A stretch of DNA of 9,194 nt from Candidatus Brocadiaceae bacterium (lineage in GTDB: Bacteria; Planctomycetota; Brocadiia; Brocadiales; Bathyanammoxibiaceae): NCBI GenBank assembly GCA_030018855.1, contig JASEHG010000069.1:1-9194 (forward strand). Reading direction: 5' to 3'. The position numbers and the translations under genes were made by a program. The notes under the pieces were generated by a model. The model was not told where the DNA came from. It saw only the letters and a program-made list of their open reading frames with translations, and searched no databases. Below, in pieces: positions 1 through 4,093 of the stretch (positions within the stretch are counted from its first letter, which is position 1; each line of letters starts with the position of its first letter).

Positions 1-1
1 A

Positions 2-43
2 GTGGTGAAAGAGATAGAGAAGGCCCTGAAAGAGGGGCCATAA
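2..43 (+). CDS. 3' end of an unidentified upstream gene (partial)
   Basis: An open frame runs in from the window edge and ends at TAA (41-43), giving the last residues VVKEIEKALKEGP. The lysine/glutamate-rich helical tail looks like a normal protein C-terminus. The next gene starts 11 bases later, which suggests co-transcription. Thirteen residues are too few to assign a family. Confidence 0.4.
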   Translation: MVKEIEKALKEGP

Positions 44-54
44 ACAATTCCAGC

Positions 55-840
55 TTGAGTCCCCACGAAGAACTATTAAGGCTTACGAGAGAGGTAAAAC
101 AGAGGCTCCTTCTTGAAAAGGCCTTTGGCATAGAATCCTTGCCAAAATATCCGCCCAAGAAAATATTACCTGTGGTGAACCCGTCAGAGGTACGGTCTGC
201 CCCTGAGGAGATAAAAGAGCCTCCTGCATCCTATGCCGCTTCAAAAGATACAGAAAGAGACGACAGGGTGGAAAAGCTTGCCGAACTGGGGAAGGTGGCC
301 TCTACCTGCATAAAATGCCGTCTCAGTCAGTCCCGCACCAGGGTGGTCTTCGGGGTAGGGAATCCCTTTGCGGAGTTGATGTTTGTTGGAGAAGGCCCTG
401 GTTATGACGAAGACCAGCAGGGGGAACCCTTTGTGGGGAGGGCGGGCCAACTACTCACGAAGATTATTGAGGCCATGAAGCTCACCCGTCAGGTGGTGTA
501 TATCACCAACATGGTAAAGTGTCGCCCCCCTGAGAACCGCACGCCGAGGCCTGACGAGATGCTTATATGTTCTGAGACTTATCTCAAGTGGCAGATTGCA
601 TGGATAAGGCCCAAGGTCATCTGTACCCTGGGGAACTGTGCCACCCAGGGGCTGCTCCAGAGCAGGGAACCCATCGGTTCCTTACGTGGACGATTCCTTG
701 ACTATCCGCCTGAGGCGGGTATAAAACTCATGCCCACCTTCCACCCCGCCTATCTCCTCAGAAACCCCAATGATAAGCCCAAGTGCTGGGAGGATATGAA
801 GAAGATAATGAAGGAACTGGGTATCGCCCACAAGGGCTAG
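55..840 (+). CDS. Family-4 uracil-DNA glycosylase with [4Fe-4S] cluster
   Basis: This enzyme removes uracil from DNA to begin base-excision repair of deaminated cytosine. Four cysteines fit the family-4 cluster pattern: C85-x2-C88, C156, and C172 sixteen residues further on. The uracil-pocket motif GEGPGYDEDQQGEPFVG lies at 112-128, NMVKCRPPENRTP at 152-164, and the second active-site motif FHPAYLLRNP at 229-238 with H230. The first 80 or so residues precede the catalytic domain. They begin with a helix (EELLRLTREVKQRLLLEKAFGI) usual in longer bacterial homologues, followed by a Pro/Glu-rich linker. The TTG start at 55 sits 11 bases after the upstream stop. No strong Shine-Dalgarno site is visible (GAGGGG at 32-37 is far), so coupling to the upstream gene is likely. 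A 13-bp dyad (706-718) is in frame and encodes PPEA, just before the GIKLMPTFHP segment. Confidence 0.95.
   Translation: MSPHEELLRLTREVKQRLLLEKAFGIESLPKYPPKKILPVVNPSEVRSAPEEIKEPPASYAASKDTERDDRVEKLAELGKVASTCIKCRLSQSRTRVVFGVGNPFAELMFVGEGPGYDEDQQGEPFVGRAGQLLTKIIEAMKLTRQVVYITNMVKCRPPENRTPRPDEMLICSETYLKWQIAWIRPKVICTLGNCATQGLLQSREPIGSLRGRFLDYPPEAGIKLMPTFHPAYLLRNPNDKPKCWEDMKKIMKELGIAHKG
706..718. repeat. In-frame GC dyad (CCGCCT-G-AGGCGG) inside the glycosylase gene
   Basis: This is the core of the TCCGCCT-N-AGGCGGA repeat, also found at 4604-4618, 5024-5038 and 9058-9072. Here it is read in the frame that gives Pro-Pro-Glu-Ala, between the RGRFLDY segment and the conserved GIKLMPTFHP motif. It is a short surface-loop-like addition. 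Confidence 0.6.
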
Positions 841-846
841 GGGACA

Positions 847-874
847 GGGGTTAGGGAGTAGGGGGTAGGGGGAG
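847..874. repeat. G-rich 7-bp tandem repeat after the glycosylase gene
   Basis: The bases divide cleanly into heptads GGGGTTA, GGGAGTA, GGGGGTA and GGGGGAG. The array begins six bases after the glycosylase stop. Related arrays lie at 4059-4086 (same strand) and 3541-3573 (opposite strand). In this orientation the unit brings TAG into every reading frame. Confidence 0.75.
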
Positions 875-881
875 AAATCAT

Positions 882-909
882 ATTGCAAATTGGAAATTTT
901 AAATTTAAT
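882..909. repeat. AT-rich 7-bp tandem repeat
   Basis: Four successive heptads, ATTGCAA, ATTGGAA, ATTTTAA and ATTTAAT, follow the G-rich array after a seven-base spacer. Base composition differs from the other arrays in the window, but the 7-bp period is the same. The last heptad overlaps the stop codon of the small minus-strand ORF (905-1054). Confidence 0.6.
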
Positions 910-1054
910 CTGCCTCAGGCGGATCTGTCCCTACATCTCCTTCCAAATAGATTTGCAATCCTGGACGACGCTCTGTTATCATCTCAACCGAACCGTTTTG
1001 AATCCAGTCCCTTAATGCAGAAGAAAAGGTCCAGGTTGCGGTGAAGATTGGCAT
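905..1054 (-). CDS. Small hypothetical ORF or gene remnant, 49 residues
   Basis: The frame begins at ATG (1054-1052) and ends at TAA (907-905). It encodes MPIFTATWTFSSALRDWI, then QNGSVEMITERRPGLQIYL and a tail GDVGTDPPEAD. The first 38 residues look protein-like, with an amphipathic segment around ALRDWIQNG. The last ten come from a repeat: GTAGGGACAG joined to a GCCTGAGGC dyad. There is no clear ribosome-binding site, and an in-frame stop lies four codons upstream of the ATG. A shifted frame just upstream reads MVKAWYANLHRNLDLFF, so this may be a frameshifted or truncated remnant of a longer gene. I do not recognise a family. This ORF and the repeats around it are what the 841-1137 gap holds. 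Confidence 0.35.
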   Translation of the reverse strand: MPIFTATWTFSSALRDWIQNGSVEMITERRPGLQIYLEGDVGTDPPEAD

Positions 1055-1124
1055 ACCATGCTTTTACCATTGCCAAAGGGCAAAGCAATTATAAAATAGC
1101 CTAATAACACCCTTTCTGCCTCTC

Positions 1125-1130
1125 AGGAGA
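1125..1130 (+). promoter_or_regulatory. Ribosome-binding site that fixes the TTG start of the PHP gene
   Basis: AGGAGA lies 7 bases before the TTG at 1138. A second purine run, AAGGA, at 1132-1136 is too close to the start to be used. No ATG in this frame is near the conserved DCHVHT motif, so the TTG is the sensible start. Confidence 0.65.
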
Positions 1131-1137
1131 GAAGGAT

Positions 1138-1899
1138 TTGATATTTGATACTGATTGCCATGTCCATACGTACTGGTCTGCCTGTGCAGACCTGATAACA
1201 GTAGAGGATTACCTGCTCTATGCCAGTAAGGCCAGACTGAGGTGCTTCGCCATAACTGACCACAGCAACGACATCTACTTTGAACAGAACGAGAGAGAGG
1301 GACTGAGACGGCAGACGGGGAAGATAGACCTCCAGCCCCTGCTTAAAGATAGGGCATACCGTCTAGAGAAATATCTCTCAGACCTGGAGCCTTACAGAAA
1401 ATACGGGATAAGGGCTGGCATTGAGCTGGAGCAGATGCCTGATGGGGAGTTTATCTTTGACTGGGACTACAGGGGGAATTTTGATGTGGTCATAGGGGCA
1501 GTCCATGTCATCCCTTCCCTGAAAAGGAGGGAAAAGGAAGAGGTGGTACAGGAAGAGTTCTTGTCGCTTACCATGAAGGCCCTGGAGCAAGATATAGACA
1601 TCCTGGCCCACCCCACCAGGGGTCTGAGGAAGGCGGGCATAGCGGTGCCGAGCCGTTACCACGACGTCATTACTGATAAGGCCCTCTCCAGGGGGATAGC
1701 CCTTGAGGTGAATGCCCACTCTCTTGACCCCAATTCTATTTTTCTTGGCAGGTGCCTGGAAAAGGGCGTCAAACTGGCCTTTAACACGGACAGCCATTCA
1801 ATAAAAGAATTTGGAGATTTCTCCTTCCACAGGCTCATGCTCCAGGAGGCTGGAATCAACGGGAAGGAGCGTCTAGAAAATTGCTTCCAACTGGAATGA
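1138..1899 (+). CDS. PHP-domain metal-dependent phosphoesterase
   Basis: The protein is 253 residues and is essentially one PHP domain. Metal-ligand motifs appear in the usual order: D-x-H-x-H (DCHVH, H8 and H10), TDH (D41, H42), the GIELE glutamate (E96), H123 in AVHVIP, H158 in AHPTRG, and NTDSHS (D218, H220). This matches the trinuclear-metal site of histidinol-phosphatase-like and YcdX-like enzymes. The family hydrolyses phosphoesters, but the substrate cannot be read from the sequence. There is no polymerase or DNA-binding domain, and no signal peptide, so it is probably a cytosolic stand-alone enzyme. The TTG start is backed by AGGAGA seven bases upstream. The stop overlaps the ATG of the M16 gene (ATGA at 1896-1899), which points to translational coupling. 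Confidence 0.88.
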   Translation: MIFDTDCHVHTYWSACADLITVEDYLLYASKARLRCFAITDHSNDIYFEQNEREGLRRQTGKIDLQPLLKDRAYRLEKYLSDLEPYRKYGIRAGIELEQMPDGEFIFDWDYRGNFDVVIGAVHVIPSLKRREKEEVVQEEFLSLTMKALEQDIDILAHPTRGLRKAGIAVPSRYHDVITDKALSRGIALEVNAHSLDPNSIFLGRCLEKGVKLAFNTDSHSIKEFGDFSFHRLMLQEAGINGKERLENCFQLE

Positions 1900-3473
1900 A
1901 TACAGTGCGGGCTACTCCGCACGAAGTAAGCAGTGCTTACTGCCTACTGTCTACTGTCTTACGCAGGCTAAAGTTCACCGCGGCGAATCTGCCTCTGGCA
2001 CGACCTGCGGCTACCTGCCTACTGCTTACTGCCTACTGCCTACTGCTTACTGCCTCGCTCTATGCCCAGCACGGGCGCCCCACAGAGGAGGTGCCTTTTG
2101 TAAAGCCTCAGTCCCCGGGGGCCCAGATAGTCTCTAAACTACACTTCAACCCCCTGGAGTTTACGCCACCAAAGGCACAGCGGAAGGTACTCTCTAACGG
2201 CATGGTGTTGTACCTCCTTGAAGACCACGACCTCCCCATCGTAAACATCACGTCCACCATCAGGACCGGCGCCATCTACGAACCTGCAGAAAAGGCGGGG
2301 CTGGCCTCCCTGACGGGCCACGTCATGCGCTCAGGCGGGACTACCACCCGCAGTGTAGAGAAGATTAATGAGGAGCTGGAATACATGGCCGCCTCGGTAG
2401 AGACGGCCATAGGGAGAGAGGAGGGTACTGCCGGTCTTTCTACCATGAAAAAGGACCTGGACAAGGCACTGGAGATATTCAACGACGTCCTCAGGAACCC
2501 TAACTTCCCTGAAGATAAGATAAAGAAGAGAAAGGAAGAGGTAATGGAGGGCATACGGAGGGAGAACGATAGCCCTGGCGGTATCGTCTTCAGGGAGTTC
2601 AGGAGGCTCATCTACGAGCCTCATCCCTACGGGAGGAAGGTAGAGGGGTACCCCGATACCCTGGGCAGGATAACCAGGGAGGACATGGTAGAGTTCCACA
2701 AGAGGTATTTTCATCCCAACAATATATTGATGGGTGTGGCTGGAGACTTTAATACACAGGAGATGCTGGAGAAGTTAGAGAAACTCTTTAAGGACTGGCC
2801 CAGGGCCGAGGTCTCGTTCCCTGCCGTCCCGAACGTCAAAGAAGCATTTAATAAGTCCATAAACTACATATACAAGGACATTGACCAGTCTAACGTAGTC
2901 CTCGGCCACGTGGCCATAGAGAGGACCAACCCTGACTACTTTCCCGCCATGCTAATGAACTTCATCCTCGGAGGAGGAAGCTTCGCCTCCAGGATACCAG
3001 GAAAGATAAGGAGTGACGAGGGCCTGGCCTACAGCGTCTACAGCGCCTTCCATACCCCAAGAGACAAGGGGTTCTTTTTCGTAAACTGCCAGACCAAGTC
3101 CGAATCCACAAGCAGGGCCATATCCCTGACCCTGGAGGAAATCCGGAAGATAAAAGATAAACCCGTAGAGGAGGACGAACTAGCCACTGCCAAGGATACC
3201 TTTACCAACCAATTTGTCTTCCTTTTTACCTCCAGTTCGGCCATCGTATCCCACATGGTAAACATAGAGTATCAAGGTCTCCCCCTTGACTACCTGGACA
3301 CGTACGTAGCTAAGATACAGGCCGTCACCAGGGAAGACATATTAAGAGTGGCCAGGAAATACCTACAGCCCGATAACGTCACCCTCCTGGTGGTAGGGAA
3401 TAAAGACAAGTTTGACCGACCCCTCAGCGAGTTTGGAGAGGTCAAGACTATTGAACTGAAGAGCATAGAATAG
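1896..3473 (+). CDS. Exported M16-family (pitrilysin-like) protein with degenerate zinc motif
   Basis: The mature region has an M16 N-terminal domain (LSNGMVLYLLEDHDLPIV), a YEPHPYG segment, a RYFHPNNILMGVAGDF junction and an M16 C-terminal domain with RSDEGLAYSVYSAF, the usual substrate-binding R/Y region. The HxxEH zinc motif should lie in GLASLTGHVMRSGGT. There the first His is Ser and the Glu is Gly, leaving one His. This resembles the non-catalytic partner subunits of two-chain M16 proteases, although no catalytic partner is in the window. The signal-peptide core (CLLLTAYCLLLTASLYA, cleavage probably before QHG) is encoded by 7-bp repeats, and nearly all the sequence from 1905 to 2053 is repeat-derived. 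The start is uncertain. The ATG at 1896 overlaps the PHP stop; a TTG at 1881 in the same frame has AAGGAG 11 bases upstream and would add five residues. The likely site of action is the cell envelope. Confidence 0.88.
   Translation: MNTVRATPHEVSSAYCLLSTVLRRLKFTAANLPLARPAATCLLLTAYCLLLTASLYAQHGRPTEEVPFVKPQSPGAQIVSKLHFNPLEFTPPKAQRKVLSNGMVLYLLEDHDLPIVNITSTIRTGAIYEPAEKAGLASLTGHVMRSGGTTTRSVEKINEELEYMAASVETAIGREEGTAGLSTMKKDLDKALEIFNDVLRNPNFPEDKIKKRKEEVMEGIRRENDSPGGIVFREFRRLIYEPHPYGRKVEGYPDTLGRITREDMVEFHKRYFHPNNILMGVAGDFNTQEMLEKLEKLFKDWPRAEVSFPAVPNVKEAFNKSINYIYKDIDQSNVVLGHVAIERTNPDYFPAMLMNFILGGGSFASRIPGKIRSDEGLAYSVYSAFHTPRDKGFFFVNCQTKSESTSRAISLTLEEIRKIKDKPVEEDELATAKDTFTNQFVFLFTSSSAIVSHMVNIEYQGLPLDYLDTYVAKIQAVTREDILRVARKYLQPDNVTLLVVGNKDKFDRPLSEFGEVKTIELKSIE
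1905..2053. repeat. Composite repeat block forming the 5' end of the M16 gene
   Basis: The parts in order are: a GTGCGG/CCGCAC hairpin (1905-1922); a GTAAGCA-G-TGCTTAC dyad (1926-1940); three CTACTGC-type heptads (1937-1957); a CGCAGG...CCTGCG-bounded element (1962-2009); and five further heptads (2019-2053). The 16 bases CACGACCTGCGGCTAC at 1999-2014 recur as an exact inverted copy at 8995-9010. The whole block is open in the M16 reading frame. Confidence 0.75.
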
Positions 3474-3482
3474 GGAAAATAC

Positions 3483-3541
3483 AGAATTCAGTAGTCAGAA
3501 CTCAGAATACAAAATATTCTGAATTCGGTATTCTGTATTCT
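3483..3541. repeat. Imperfect hairpin built of AT-rich 7-bp repeats
   Basis: Two 29-base arms (3483-3511 and 3513-3541) are inverted copies matching at 21 of 29 positions, with one base between them. The left arm divides into AGAATTC, AGTAGTC, AGAACTC and AGAATAC. The right arm contains TATTCTG, AATTCGG, TATTCTG and TATTCTA. It follows the M16 stop by about ten bases. There is no T tract, so it is not a typical intrinsic terminator, though the hairpin could still affect transcript ends. Confidence 0.65.
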
Positions 3542-3573
3542 AGTCCCTGCCCCCTGGTCCCTAACCCCTAATC
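3541..3573. repeat. C-rich 7-bp tandem repeat (inverse of the G-rich class)
   Basis: The heptads are TAGTCCC, TGCCCCC, TGGTCCC and TAACCCC, then TAATC. This is the opposite orientation of the arrays at 847-874 and 4059-4086, and it continues the 7-bp phase of the AT-rich hairpin next to it. It ends about 18 bases before the ribosome-binding site of the next gene. Confidence 0.65.
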
Positions 3574-3590
3574 AGTCTGCGGAGACAAAT

Positions 3591-3596
3591 AGGAGG
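3591..3596 (+). promoter_or_regulatory. Strong ribosome-binding site for the cNMP-binding-domain gene
   Basis: A full AGGAGG lies 8 bases before the ATG at 3605 and fixes this start. Confidence 0.8.
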
Positions 3597-3604
3597 AAAG
3601 AAGC

Positions 3605-4066
3605 ATGCCCCTAGCACCTACGTGCAAAGTCACGAAGACCCACTCCCTGAAGAAGGGAGACGTACTCTTCTACGAGGGTACCCCTGCCAACGAGATGTTC
3701 TACTTAGAGAGCGGGAGGCTCAGTGTAACCAAGAGGATACTGAATAGAAACATAAAGTTAGGGGAGTTGATGCAAGGGGAGTTCCTGGGAGAGGTGGCCG
3801 TAATAGGAGGCGGCACGAGGAGTGCCACAGCCCGTGCCACTACCGACTCCACGGTGGTGGCCCTGGACAGAAAACACTGCAACCAGTGTTTTACCAATAT
3901 CCCCGCATGTGTCCTCATAGTGATGAAGGCCCTTGCCAATAGGTTAAGACAGGCAGATGAACTGGTTATAAAGATTGCAAGGGTCCATGAACTGATAAAC
4001 GACCTGGCAGGAAAGATACAATCGCTAGAGTCCTCCCTCCTTGAGGAGGAGAAGGAAAGGGGGTAG
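3605..4066 (+). CDS. Cyclic-nucleotide-binding-domain protein without a DNA-binding domain
   Basis: Residues 10-118 form one CRP/CAP-type beta-roll: KKGDVLFYEGTPANEMFYLESGRLSV, then a phosphate-binding cassette GEFLGEVAVIGGGTRSATA with G62-E63 and R72-S73-A74. These are the residues that hold the ribose and cyclic phosphate in family members that bind cAMP or cGMP, so ligand binding is plausible. Instead of a winged helix, the C-terminal part (118-153) is one charged helix with heptad-like leucines (ELINDLAGKIQSLESSLL), probably a coiled coil. It is therefore more likely a stand-alone sensor or adaptor than a transcription factor. No signal peptide is seen. The start is fixed by AGGAGG. The last codons (Gly and TAG stop) fall inside a G-rich heptad repeat, so the natural C-terminus may have been longer. 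Confidence 0.88.
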   Translation: MPLAPTCKVTKTHSLKKGDVLFYEGTPANEMFYLESGRLSVTKRILNRNIKLGELMQGEFLGEVAVIGGGTRSATARATTDSTVVALDRKHCNQCFTNIPACVLIVMKALANRLRQADELVIKIARVHELINDLAGKIQSLESSLLEEEKERG

Positions 4067-4086
4067 GGAATAGGGGGTAGGGGGTA
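4059..4086. repeat. G-rich 7-bp repeat supplying a stop codon and a likely ribosome-binding site
   Basis: The heptads are GGGGGTA, GGGAATA, GGGGGTA and GGGGGTA. The TAG stop of the cNMP-domain gene (4064-4066) spans the first and second units. The GGGGG at 4080-4084 lies 9 bases before the ATG at 4094 and could pair with the CCUCC of 16S rRNA with one G-U pair. No other purine-rich site is present for the C11 gene. Confidence 0.7.
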
Positions 4087-4093
4087 GAAACAT

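Noticed and set aside
1379..1797. Minus-strand open frame of 139 codons opposite the PHP gene
   Set aside because: It is antisense to a gene with the complete set of PHP metal-binding motifs, and has no recognisable domain.
2011..2053. Possible CRISPR-like or minisatellite array
   Set aside because: The unit is 7 bp without spacers and stays open in the M16 frame, so it is a short tandem repeat and not a CRISPR array.
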